Below, piece after piece: positions 1 through 11,300 of a stretch of DNA of 64,000 nucleotides. Made by a program: the position numbers and the translations under genes. Positions within the stretch are counted from its first letter, which is position 1; the number at the start of each line of letters is the position of its first letter. The stretch spans positions 310,001 to 374,000 of the forward strand of contig JAUIZM010000017.1 in the NCBI GenBank assembly GCA_030848705.1. The letters run 5' to 3'. Under the pieces are notes generated by a model, which searched no databases, was not told where the DNA came from, and saw only the letters and a program-made list of their open reading frames with translations. This DNA is from Heracleum sosnowskyi (taxonomy: Eukaryota > Streptophyta > Magnoliopsida > Apiales > Apiaceae).

Positions 1-69
1 TTGAAACGAAGATTGGGATTTATCAGTATTGCATTCAACCCCCCCCCCTTCTGCAATAGTCAAGGAACA
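1..69 (+). mobile_element. Terminal fragment of an LTR (element Z) inserted in element A
   Basis: The first 69 bases end in GGAACA and carry a C-tract next to GCATTCAA. This is the same arrangement (ATTCAACCCCCC, a short spacer, then an LTR ending in CA) seen at the ends of the LTRs of elements A, B and D. Element A's integrase frame stops exactly here, so this is probably the end of another Sirevirus-like LTR, in plus sense, inserted into A. Bases 70-74 (ACATG) would be one target-site duplicate. The other copy lies left of the window, so this is inference. Confidence 0.55.
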
Positions 70-869
70 ACATGATCAATCACCATCTGTGGGGTCTTAT
101 CCTTGGAATGTAGGAATAAAACCCAAGTATATTTAGAATAGTCATCAACAATCACAAGTGCATATTGTTTCTTTGACATGAACATCACATTAACTGGACC
201 AAACAAATCCATGTGCAGTAGCTGATGTGGTTCAGTTATAGATGATGTGTTAGTGCCCTTGTGAGAATCTTTCTTTGACTTTCCTTTCTGACAATCCTCA
301 CACAGTCCTTCATGTGTAAATTCCATCTGAGGCAAACCTCTCACCAATTCCCTCTTAACTAGAGAGTTCATGGTTTTGAAGTTCAGGTGAGACATCTTCT
401 TGTGCCATAGCCAACTTTCATCTGATGAAGCTTTAGCATAAAAACAAGTAACTTCATCTTTGGATCCAGAGTAGAGATCAGCTATGAACAAATCACCTTT
501 CCTTACTCCTTGAAGAACAGGCTTTCCATTATTCTTGTGAAGGATCTGACACTTCTCTTTATCAAAGGAAACAACATATCCTCTGTCACAGAAATGACTG
601 ATGCTGAGAAGATTGAATCTCAGACCTTCCACAAGGGATACATCTTGAATGATAACATTTCCAAACTCCAAACAGCCATATCCTCTGGTAATACCCTTGA
701 TGTCATCTCCAAAGGTAACGTCTGGGCCAGCTTTCTCAACCACATTTGATAGCAGGGCTTTATCTCCGGTCATATGCCTTGAACAACCACTGTCCAGAAT
801 CCACATAACACGGTTTACCTGTGCCACACCCTGCAATATAAAATTGATTAGTCCTTTCTCGGAACCCAA
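70..869 (-). pseudogene. pol: Element A pol, N-terminal part (protease, GAG-pre-integrase, start of integrase)
   Basis: The fragment reads from a TTGCAG junction near 834 into the copia protease motif DSGCSRHMTG, with the catalytic Asp-Ser-Gly intact. It continues into the GAG-pre-integrase HHCC zinc finger (the WHKKMSHLNF segment, then a CEDCQKGK segment) and the first part of the integrase core (HMDLFGPVNVM, holding the first catalytic Asp). The frame then runs into the foreign LTR at 69 and stops. Reverse transcriptase, RNase H and the rest of the integrase are not in the window. It is closely similar to pol of element D, so lineage assignment is firm. It is non-functional as it stands. 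Confidence 0.88.
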
Positions 870-2098
870 ACTTGATTGGGTCCGGCATACTTAAAGAACT
901 GGCCTTTGTCAGGCGAAACAACATTTTTACCTATAACTACTTCAACCTCTTTCACAAAAGAGCGTTTCCATTTATAGCCAGCCTTAACACATTTCTGAGT
1001 AGGCTTAGGGATAAATGGATCCACTCTAGTCTTTGGAGGACTAGTAGTATTAGATCTAACATGCTTCTTATTATTAACATGTTGACGTGGAGCAGTCTTA
1101 TCATCAGATACATGCTTACTATTAAAATAAGCATACATAACATTGAAAGCACAAGACATGCAATTCACCACACCACATGCTTTATGAGAAAGATTAACAG
1201 CCGACATGTTGGTTCTACAGTTGTTTTGATCCACTTTATGAATGTCTAACTTAGTCTCCGTTGCTGAAACAACTTTGACTTTATTATCAGACATACACTT
1301 GTTGGACTGATCAAGTTCAAAAGCAAGATCCCCAATACGCATCTCCTCTTGAATAATGATGGAATATTCATTCAGAGGTTCATCCAAGGATTCTCTAAAG
1401 AAAGGTTTATCAATACCCTTAAGCACATGTGGTACACCCCTTTCTTCAGCGCTGACTCTATTAGGGGTGTTTATGCTTAATTCTCCAATAGACTCATTAT
1501 AGTCATAACCTATTCCTACAGTTTGACCTATAACTTGTTTATTGAAGATTTCTTTAGTAGTAATGCAAGATCTATAGTAAGCATTAACCTTGACTTCAAG
1601 TTCACTAATCTGATCCTTAAGAATGGTTTCCAGTTGAATATAACATTTAACCTTATTCTCAAGAAATGTCATTTTCTTAGTAAGTTCATCCTGATTAACA
1701 TGCACAAGTCTTAATTCTTTTACCTCTTTTTCAAAAGCAGTGTTCAAAAGAATTATTCTATCATTTTCACTACGTGCACAAGAAACAGTAGTACTAAGAT
1801 GATAGATCGTTTCAGAATCAGTAAACTTTACCTCTGACATGAATGATGATGAAGTGTTTGCCTCATTAGCCATTAAAGCTAGGTTTCCAATTTCACCAGC
1901 TTCTTCATCACTATCCGTATCATCCCAACTCTTTCCCTCGGCAACATAAGCTTTCCCAATCTTATTCTTCTTGCTAGAATCAAATGAGTTCCTTCTCATT
2001 TGCTTCGGCTTTTTACATTCTGTAGCAAAGTGACCCAACTCATTACAATTGTAGCAAAGTTAGATTAGGATTCCTTCTGAATCTGAATTTGCCAAACT
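848..2098 (-). pseudogene. gag: Element A gag, C-terminal part with zinc knuckle
   Basis: This piece begins beside the B insertion and reads into a CCHC zinc knuckle (CYNCNELGHFATEC, near 2000-2055) typical of copia nucleocapsid. A long, lysine- and glutamate-rich, probably coiled-coil stretch follows, and the end is the conserved WVP motif just before pol. An in-frame stop lies a few residues upstream of the knuckle, so gag was already broken apart from the insertions. The last codons overlap the start of the pol frame, which lies in a different frame. The gag middle is at 15249-15969 and the start at 29540-29717. Confidence 0.85.
2094..2098. repeat. Target-site duplication AAACT, left of element B
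   Basis: AAACT directly precedes the TGTTAATCCC end of B and is repeated exactly at 15244-15248 after its other end. A perfect 5-bp duplication shows one intact insertion event. Confidence 0.95.
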
Positions 2099-3128
2099 TG
2101 TTAATCCCAAATGACCAAACAGAATTGTAGAAGAGGGGGGGGGGGAGGTTGAATACAATTCTAGATATTTTAAACTTGAAATAACTTTCGAAATAAAACT
2201 GAACTTATAAAATAAAAACACAAGCACTTAAATAATTTCAGTTGGATTGTTTGATGATCCAACTGAAGTGTTTTTATTACGGAAATAATCTGTGATACAA
2301 AATGTACACAGATGTTCAGTTACAAGAATGTAGAGAAGTATGCTCTCAAAGATAGCTAATACAATCTATTTGTTTTTCTTCTCACACTATGTTTTAACTG
2401 CTACACTTGGTTATAAATATTCCCAAGTTTACAATGCTATTTTTGGCTACTCTAAAGTACACTAAAGGTAACCGCCAGTAGCTTGCTTTTCATCCCTTTT
2501 GTCCAATGGTCCTTGGAGATCTTTGCTTTTGTCTTTTTGCTTATTATGATCACTCCCAAGAACCTAATTGGAAATTGGAATGTTTCCTTATTTCCAGTGA
2601 CCATTTTGATGGCTTCCAATGCAAAGTACACTTCCATATCTCCCTTTTGATCTGTCAGATAGCTGTCACTATCACTTTGTCAACTATTCAGAAAAGCAAT
2701 AATGATTCGTTGATAGTAGAGAGATGTGTTTCATTGATAGCTTTATTCTTTGTTTCGTTGATGGTATAACCCTCGTTTCGTTGATAGAGTAGTCTTCATT
2801 CCGTTGATAGAGTAATCTTCATTCCGTTGACACGTCTTCACTTAGGCAAAATTACAAGGCATAATATATTTACAATTCACCAACCTATTTTGCCTATCTA
2901 GTACTTAGTCAACATGACTTAGAAAACCTATCTAATACCTACAACAAAATGCATATCAAACTATGAAGTATTGTACAATGCAGTTGCTGCATCACTCATT
3001 CCGTTGATGAGCTTCCCGTCAACGAAACGCTGCAAAGCATGCCATTCCGTTGACAGTTACAAAATGACTTAATACAAAATCTACTAAGTGTTTTTATAAT
3101 TATCATCAAGAACAACATATTCCTAACA
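2099..3128 (-). repeat. Element B 3' LTR
   Basis: This 1030-bp LTR is bounded by TGTTA...TAACA and pairs with 14218-15243. It holds a G-tract next to TTGAATAC near its left end. Between about 2706 and 3056 it has about eight copies, in both orientations, of a motif with core RTCAACGRAA (reverse TTYCGTTGAY), one of them decayed to TTTCATTGATAG. Confidence 0.95.
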
Positions 3129-3142
3129 ATCTCCCCCAATTT
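3129..3142 (-). promoter_or_regulatory. Element B polypurine tract
   Basis: The minus strand reads AAATTGGGGGAGAT directly before the 3' LTR. This is the position and composition expected for the primer of plus-strand DNA synthesis. Confidence 0.9.
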
Positions 3143-3321
3143 ATGACTGATAGAATAACAGCCATAAATCAAGAGCCTTGATGATAACAAAAACACTCAG
3201 TCAAATTACACATGATAAAAATAGAAATTGCATTAAGCTTCATTGAATTTAATTGAAATACAAAGTAGGAAATCTTACAAAACAAGTGCACAGAGTTGCT
3301 CCTCTAGTCTGAGCAGATTTT
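3143..3321 (-). other. Short spacer between additional ORF and PPT of B
   Basis: About 180 bp of A+T-rich sequence separates the end of the additional ORF from the PPT. No gene is visible. Confidence 0.6.
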
Positions 3322-6300
3322 TCATCTTTGCCTCTGTGGTCTTGTTTTCTTCCCTTTTCTTGCATTGTTCTCCTCAATCTGAGCTTGAAGTCTTCTGTAG
3401 AAAATCTTCTCTTCTTCATCTTGATTCCCCAACCTGGATTGCATTAATCTGAGAGTTTCATTGGATTCCTTTTCCAGTTGGTCTTCTATTCTGAAGAATC
3501 TTCTACAGTTGTCCTTGTCTCTGAATTCCATCATCCAAAAAGGTTGGAGATGAATTTTCTTTCCTGTTTGAGGGACCTTCAATACTTTGGGAAGTGCACC
3601 AGGCTTGTTCCAGCTAGCTTTGATTTGGCAAATTTTGGAGACAACCTCAGACTTGGCCGTTTTGGTAAAACCAAAATCTTTCTTCAGACATTTAAACACA
3701 GATAGCAGTGTCTGATAGTCTTCTCCCAGAATCCTGTGTAGAGGCCAAACCTGTTCTCTCCCACCCTTGTAGACAAACACCAATCTCTCTGGTAGTTTGT
3801 AAGAAGCTGCTATTCCTCTCACTTCAACCAGGTCATCAAGATTGATATGTAGGTCAGACTCCTCCCTGATATCAGCAATGTAGATGAAGTCTTCTGGGTT
3901 GGTAGGGGGTTTCTCAGCTTGTGGTCTCCTTACAAGAATTGGCTTAGCCTTGGCAGCCCTCTGCTTAGATTTCTTCTTTGGATCCATTTCAAAGAGGAAT
4001 TTTGGAAAGTTGGCCTCATCAAACTCAATTGGCTCTCCCTTTGGCTCAATTGGCTGTTCATGGAAATTGACAGGATGTTTAGGATCACAGGCTAACTTTA
4101 CCTCAGAAACTGGATCAGGAATTGTTGGAGGTGCAATAGGTACAGAAGAGCCTGTTGCAATACTCTGAGAGTCATCATTCTCAAAGGCTATGTTTCTCCT
4201 AGCTTTTGCCTTTGGTTGCCTTATGCTCTTCTTTATACTCCTTTCCTCTCTGGCTTTTTCTTCTAGCTGTCTTTCTTCTTCATCAAGAGACTGAGCAACT
4301 GCAAGTGCTTGCATTTCTGCTCTTTCTGACTCTTCAGCCTTAGCTTCAGCAAAGTTTGGGTGACCAGCCCAAACACATATTTCTTGTCCATTCCTGTAGA
4401 CAATTGCCCTTTGCTTCCTTATCTCAGAATCATTGCTTTCCTTGCATTTTTTGATAAGTAGTCCAAGAAGCTTGAGCTCATCTGGATAAGGTGCAGGATA
4501 GAAAATCCTTGCTATGTTTTTGCCCTTTGGTTTAGCAGGAGACTTGGGAGATAAGCTTCTTTGAAGTGTAGCTTGTTCCACATCCCTAATGCATGAAGTT
4601 TGCCCTTTTTCCTTCCTTGGACCTTGAGTGACTCCATGTAGAAGGGGCTTTACCTCATAGAAATAATTGGTCTGTGGCTCCCATTCCGTTGATACTAAAA
4701 CCATGGCATTCGTTGATGGTGTTGTAGAAGTAGCTTGATCCGTTGATGAATTTGAATTCTTTGTAGTTTCAGCTATCTTCTTGAATCTTGCATCTATGTT
4801 AGCCCAATGGTCTTTTATCTGTTCAGCAAGTGTTAGCCTCATAGATGTTTGTTTAATCAAGTCAATACCATCCAGTTTATCCTTTCCTGACTCCCCCATA
4901 GCTAGTGGCTCCTTTGGCAGAGAAATGGCTGGGACCATAACCTTTGTAACTTGAATGTTGAGCTCCTTAGATTTCTCCCCCTTTTTGTTATCATCAAAAG
5001 GAATGACTGGGAGTCCTTGAGCTGCCACTAGCTGGGCTAAAAGTTGGGTTTTCTTCTCCTGTTCCCTTTGCATTTGAGATAAAGTAGCTTCCACCTTGTC
5101 CACTCTAGAAGAGAGAGTCTTCAAGGAGGTAGCCACCTCAGGTTCCTTAGAGAAAAACCTGTTCATCTTGGACACAGTGAGAAGAGGGAGATTTTCATCA
5201 AGCCTCCTATCAGAAGCATCCTTCAGGTTCCCAATAGAATCCTTGATTTCCCTTGCTTCATTCCTAGTCTGCAGCATCTGTAGCCTTTGAATTTCCAGAG
5301 AATCCATGATGGCTTTGTAGAATTTCTTGTCAGTGACACTTGCAGACTCATGAGCCAGATAGGCCTCATTATACTGCCTAGTAATTGCAGTATCCAAGTT
5401 GATTCTTCCATGCATATCTTGAGAAAACCAGTTTGGTGTAGGGGGCATCACAGAAGTCCCAGTCTGTGAAGTGATAGCCACCTGTACATTGTCACCAAAA
5501 CTGTCATCATCATCAGAAAAATCAAACTCACCACTTGTTGCAGCTCCTGGAGACAGATTGGTGATTGCATCCTTTGCTCTTTGCATAGATGCAGTTGTAT
5601 GGATTAGGTTGAAAGACCTTTCTGCCTCCACATTGCCCTGCTGAGCCATAACTTGATAGGCTGGCACAGGATGAGTAAAGGTCTCAGGATCCAGGGAAAT
5701 ACTATCCAGAGTTTGTTGATAATGCTCTTGTAAAGTAAGTTCCCTTTCTCCCTCATGAACCTCCATTAACTCACTTGCAATGGCTGCTTCCTCCCTTGTT
5801 GCTCCTGTAGTCCCTTCTCTCTCTCCTCTATTTTCTTGCATCATGGGCTCCCCATGGCTCACACCTCTCACACCCTCACCTTCACCTACTAAGGTGGAAC
5901 CCTCAGCCTCTCTTTTTGCCTGACTTGAAGAAATAGTCAGCCTCTCACTCTCAGCCTCTACTTTTGCCTGGCTGCAAGCCAGCCTCTCAGTTTCACTCCC
6001 TCTCATTCCTAGAAGTGTTTCAACTACCACTAGATCATCTGCACTAGTTGTGGAAACAACTTGATTTTCAATTAGAGGTGCAGAATGAACTATCAACGGT
6101 ATGGTAGTTTGAATTGTCAACGGTATGGATACCGTTGATGGAGAAACACTTGTCAACGAAAGAGACTGTTTCGTTGATGAAGTCAAGAAAGCACTTTGAG
6201 AATTTGAAATTACAGTAGAATCTGTGGTGATTGATTTTAGAGATTGTTCCACAGATCCTCTTGTAATTTCAGAAAAGGATGATTGGTGGCCCAACAAATC

Positions 6301-6756
6301 ACTTAACAAGTGATGGTCACCAATTTCAGAGTGGGGCTTCTCCAAGAAAAGAGTTGGAGAATCAGGGATAGATGAATGGATCATATCCACATCTAATGAC
6401 TGAGTTGGTGAATTTTGTGGAGTTGGTTCAAGATTGATGTTTAAAGAATGGGACTGTAACCCCAGAGTAATGATAGGGGTTACATCAAACTGAATTTGAG
6501 ATACTGGAAGTGTTGCTTCCAGTGTGTGTGCACCCTGTGAAACCTGGGATTTTTGTTTCACTCTCCTTTGGTATTGGGAAAAAGTAGACGGTGGGCTTGA
6601 AGTGTCCCTTACCCTCTTGGAGTGTGCTCTTGGAGGAGAGCTTGTTTCAATAATTACATCCTTTTAGGAGGATGCAACTAGACTTGTGCTTAAATCCATA
6701 TTACTCATTGTGCCTTGTTGGGAAGACACAATGGGGCTAGGCTGGATCTCACTCAT
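3322..6756 (-). pseudogene. Element B additional (envelope-like) ORF, second part
   Basis: This part starts at an ATG (6756) one codon after the stop that ends the preceding ORF, in the same frame. An in-frame TAA at 6664-6666 interrupts it, after which about 1,100 residues stay open. The product is rich in Ser, Thr, Gln and Glu and has Lys/Arg/Glu heptad-like segments likely to be coiled coil, for example around 4200-4300 and 5050-5250. I see no convincing signal peptide or transmembrane helix, so envelope-like refers only to its position after pol. Copies of the element's RTCAACGRAA motif fall inside the coding sequence near 4686-4745 and 6090-6180. Its function is unknown. It was probably one reading frame with 6760-7803. 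Confidence 0.7.
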
Positions 6757-6759
6757 CTT

Positions 6760-7803
6760 TCATTCCTTATCCTTAGGGTTTCTTTTATGTTCACCCCTTC
6801 CCTCACCTCTTACAACACCTGCACCACTCCCCTTAGGTTGTGTAGTGGATTTTACAACAGGTGCCTTTTGGGAAGCACCTGAGGTTGGCTTGGAGGATTT
6901 CTTTGATTTTGGTTTTGTTGCTGGGGCAGGAGCCTGTTGGGTCACAACTACAGACTCCACATCAACAGGGTTGGGTAAAACAGTAGAAGTAACAGCTATA
7001 CTAGCAGGGATAGCAGTAGTTACCTCAATTATTGGCAGATACACCACTGGAACATCACCATTGTGGTTCAGCCTCAGTATGTCTGTCAATACTCTCTTTT
7101 CTTGTTTAAAGCAATCAAACCTAGAAACAGGGTTAGAGATAACCAATGGTGCTGGACTAACATGGTTAGCCAACATCATCAGAAATCTAGCATAATAGAT
7201 ATTTTTCTTCCTATTTGCCTTATCACCCAACTTAGCACCAATTTCATACATAAGTTGGGTGCTAAAGTTGTAATATCTATCAGTTAGGAGCATGGTAAAT
7301 AGAATCAACATGGAATTAGTTAATGCATCAAAATTACTAATTTTACCAGAAAAGACCTTGATGAATGCATCAGCTAAATAACTGTATTCCCTAACCAAAC
7401 CTCTCCTAATTATTTTACCCAGATTATCAGTAGGCAAAGAGTAGTTTATGGAATTTAGCATGTTAATCATTTCAGTATATGTAGGCAAAGCAGAGCAATT
7501 ATTTTCAGGAAGGTGTAAGCATGCTTGCAACACATCAGAATTGACTATGTACTCATTACCTTGAATGGTGAATAGCAAAGTGCAATTTGTCCCACTGTAC
7601 TCACATGAGGTCCAAATCTCCTCGATTATCTCATTGTAGAGTGGTGTAGAGTGAAACATTGCGTAGCTCAGTTTGCAATTCATCATAAAATCCATCATCT
7701 TGAAGAAGATTCTGTTCGGGCTTTCCTTAACAACAAAAGGAATGGAGTTGTTCTTTTCGTAAATGAACCCTCCAGCAGACATGAGTTTCACGATGGGTGC
7801 CAT
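6760..7803 (-). CDS. Element B additional ORF, first part (347 aa)
   Basis: This ORF starts with ATG at 7803 and ends at a TGA (6760-6762). The N-terminal 250 residues look globular, with many aromatic and hydrophobic residues. The C-terminal 90 residues are Pro/Ser/Lys-rich and end in a strongly basic tail. It lies 536 bp downstream of pol and is in frame with the ORF that follows. The N-terminal part resembles in character, not in obvious sequence, the first part of the matching ORF of element D (41280-42926). Proteins at this position in Sireviruses are called envelope-like, but no membrane features are clear here. Whether the TGA is a mutation, a readthrough site or a real end is open. 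Confidence 0.6.
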   Translation of the reverse strand: MAPIVKLMSAGGFIYEKNNSIPFVVKESPNRIFFKMMDFMMNCKLSYAMFHSTPLYNEIIEEIWTSCEYSGTNCTLLFTIQGNEYIVNSDVLQACLHLPENNCSALPTYTEMINMLNSINYSLPTDNLGKIIRRGLVREYSYLADAFIKVFSGKISNFDALTNSMLILFTMLLTDRYYNFSTQLMYEIGAKLGDKANRKKNIYYARFLMMLANHVSPAPLVISNPVSRFDCFKQEKRVLTDILRLNHNGDVPVVYLPIIEVTTAIPASIAVTSTVLPNPVDVESVVVTQQAPAPATKPKSKKSSKPTSGASQKAPVVKSTTQPKGSGAGVVRGEGRGEHKRNPKDKE

Positions 7804-8339
7804 TGTTGAGTAAAGAAAGCTTGAACTGTGATTTTCTTTGAGAGAGAAAGAGTAAGAAGGCCTTTGGAATTTTTGAGAGCAGGTAGAAAAGAATTAAAGA
7901 AAATAAAATTTCTTAAATACTCCCCCAAAAATTATCAAAAATTAAGTCCAATAATAAATATGAATTACTGGATTGGCTAAAAATGTAACCGTTACAATTA
8001 AAATATTACCATGATTTATACTTACAGGGGTGTATGCATAGATCGTGGTAAAAGACGTGACAATTTTCAACGGTTCAGATTAACTGCGCTATATCAACGA
8101 ATCAGAATTGGCCGTTTAAGGTCCTGTCTATTTCGTTGATAAAGCTGCGTTTCGTTGATATAAAAGAGCTATCAACGAAACGCCCAGAAAAATGCTAAGA
8201 CTGTCAACGAAATGGTGCGTTTCGTTGACATAGTAATTTTGACTTAGACAAAATTGCACTTTTTCCTGAGAAAATTAATTCACAGAAAAACATAGCAAAT
8301 TTCTGGCTACATTGTAACTTGCAAAAATCTCAGAAATAA
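7804..8339 (-). promoter_or_regulatory. Spacer between pol and additional ORF of B, with motif cluster
   Basis: This A+T-rich spacer contains seven copies of the element's RTCAACGRAA motif in both orientations between about 8069 and 8230. A purine tract that looks like a second PPT (minus strand TTTTTGGGGGAGTA) lies near 7920-7933. It may supply a promoter or processing site for expression of the additional ORF, which is inference. Confidence 0.55.
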
Positions 8340-11300
8340 TTAAGAGAAATTTAGCATACCTAGCTCACTTACTAATCTTGAGAATGTTGATTCATCAAGT
8401 GGCTTGGTAAAGATGTCTGCAAGTTGTTGTTCACTTGGAACAAAATGTAACTCCACAGTACCATTCATAACATGTTCTCTAATGAAATGGTACTTGATGT
8501 CAATGTGCTTGGTCCTAGAATGCTGCACTGGATTCTCAGTAATGGAAATGGCACTAGTGTTGTCACAGAAGATAGGAATTTTCTCAACTCTTAATCCATA
8601 ATCAAGTAGTTGATTTTTCATCCATAAAATCTGTGCACAACAACTTCCAGCTGCAATATACTCAGCCTCAGCTGTGGAGGTAGAAACTGAGTTTTGTTTC
8701 TTGCTGAACCATGACACAAGCTTGTTTCCTAAGAATTGACAGGTGCCAGTTGTGCTTTTCCTATCAATTTTACATCCTGCATAATCTGCATCTGAATAAC
8801 CAATTAGTTCAAAGCCAGATTCTCTAGGATACCAAATGCCAAGGTTTGGTGTTCCTTTGAGATATCTGAAAATTCTTTTAATAGCAACTAAATGGGATTC
8901 CCTAGGATCAGCCTGAAATCTAGCACAAAGACATGTAGCAAACATAATATCAGGTCTACTAGCTGTTAAATATAAAAGTGAGCCAACCATGCCTCTGTAA
9001 CTTGAAATGTCCACAGATTTTTCCTTAGTATCCAATTCAAGTTTGGTGGCAGTAGGCATGGGTGTTTTGGCAGGAGAGCATTCCATTAAGTTAAATTTCT
9101 TTAATAAATCATGAATATATTTTGTTTGACTAATGAAAATGCCTTCATTAACTTGCTTCACTTGGAGACCAAGAAAGTAAGTTAATTCTCCCATCATACT
9201 CATTTCATATTTACTTTGCATAAGCTTGGCAAACTTTTGACAAAGTTTTTCATCTGTAGACCCAAAAATTATGTCATCTACATAAATTTGAACAAGTATA
9301 GTAGAGCCATTCACAACCCTGTGAAAAAGAGTTTTATCTACAGTACCTCTAGTGAAGTGATTCTCAAGGAGGAACTGTGAAAGTGTGTCATACCAGGCTC
9401 TAGGTGCTTGTTTCAAACCATAGAGTGTTTTGAGGAGGAAGTACACATATTCTGGGAAATCATCATCTTCAAAACCAGGAGGTTGACTTACATACACCTC
9501 CTCTTCCAGTTCCCCATTCAGAAAAGCACTCTTCACATCCATTTGATAGACCTTGAAATTGGCATGGGCTGCATAGGCTAGGAAAATCCTTATTGCTTCT
9601 AGTCTTGCAACAGGAGCAAAGGTTTCATCAAAACCAACTCCCTCTTCCTGTGAATAGCCTTTTGCAACCAATCTAGCTTTGTTCCTTGTGACTATGCCAT
9701 TTTCATCCATCTTGTTTCTGAACACCCATTTTGTGCCTATGACACTCCTGTCCTTAGGCTTGGGCACCAGCTTCCAAACATTGTTTCTCTCAAATTGGTT
9801 TAGCTCCTCTTGCATAGCTAAAACCCAATCTGGATCTAGAAGTGCATCCTCAACTTTCTTTGGCTCATCTTGAGACAGAAAGCTACTATATAAACATTCT
9901 TCTTGAGTTGCTCTTCTAGTTTGGACTTTTGAAGAAACATCACCTATAATTAGTTCAAAGGGATGATCTTTAGTCCATTTCCTTGAGGGAGGTAGATTTG
10001 CTCTTGAAGAAGTAGCTTCATGATCATGGTTGCCTTGATTGAATATATGTCCTTGAAAAACTCCCCCTGAGTTTGTTGTCCCTAATTGATCACTTCTAGA
10101 GGCATTTCTGTGACTGTCAACGGTATGACCATTTTGACTGTCAACGAAACGCTCATCCTGACTGTCAACGAATCCTCCATCATGACTGTCAACGAAATGA
10201 CCATTTGGTCTGCCAGCAACTGTTCTTTTCAATCTCAATGCAGCAATTTCATCTTCACTGCTGCTTTCATCTGTGCTAGATACAACAACTTTAGGCTGTT
10301 TCTCAATAGCCTTGACATGATTCACTTGATCTCCTTCCTCATTCTCAAAAGAAAGACTTTCATGGAAACCTTCATCACAGAGACCTTGAATTTTGAGATC
10401 ATCAAAAACAACATGTACAGATTCCATAACAATGTTGGTTCTGAGATTATAGACTCTGTAAGCTTTCCCTGCTGCATATCCCACAAATATTGCTTCATCT
10501 GCCTTTGCTTCAAATTTCCCCAAATGCTCAGCTTGATTTCTCAGAACAAAGCACTTGCATCCAAAGACATGAAGAAAGTCCAATAGTGGCTTCTTTATTT
10601 TGAGTAGTTGATAAGGGGTCATTCCCTTGGCCTGATTAATCAAAGAAATATTTTGAGTGAAGCAAGTTGTGTTAACTGCCTCAGCCCAAAAATAAGTTGG
10701 TAACTTTGATTCATCTAGCATTGTCCTTGCAGCTTCAATAAGTGTTCTGTTTTTCCTTTCAACTACACCATTTTGCTGTGGTGTCCTTGCTGCTGAAAAC
10801 TCATGCAAAATACCATTTTCTTCACAGAACACCTTCATGCTTGAATTCTTGAATTCTGTCCCATTGTCACTCCTAATCCTTCTTACTTTGAAATCAGGAT
10901 GATTGTTTACCATCTTGATGTGATTGATAATGATTTTACTTGCCTCATCTTTGGAGTGCAAAAAGAAGGTCCATGTAAATCTAGAAAAATCATCAACAAT
11001 CACAAGACAGTATTTCTTCTTTGAAATGGACATGACATTTACAGGGCCAAATAGATCCATATGAAGCAACTCAAGCTGTTGGACAATTGATGACTCTGTC
11101 TTGCTTTTGAATGATGCCTTCTTTTGTTTCCCTTTTTGACAGGCATCACACAAACCATCCTTGGAGAATGTGGAATTCCTCTAGCAAGATCTTTCCTCAC
11201 CAAATCATTAATAACTTTGAAATTCAGATGAGATAATTTCTTGTGCCATAGCCAACTTTCATCCTTGCTTGCCTTGCTGAAAAGACAAGTGATGGTGTAT

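Noticed and set aside
3322..7803. A true retroviral envelope glycoprotein
   Set aside because: I see no signal peptide, transmembrane helix or N-glycosylated Cys-rich ectodomain; the envelope-like label rests on position only.
8069..8232. Regularly repeated short words resembling a CRISPR array
   Set aside because: Spacing is irregular, orientation varies, there are no unique spacers, and the context is a plant retrotransposon.
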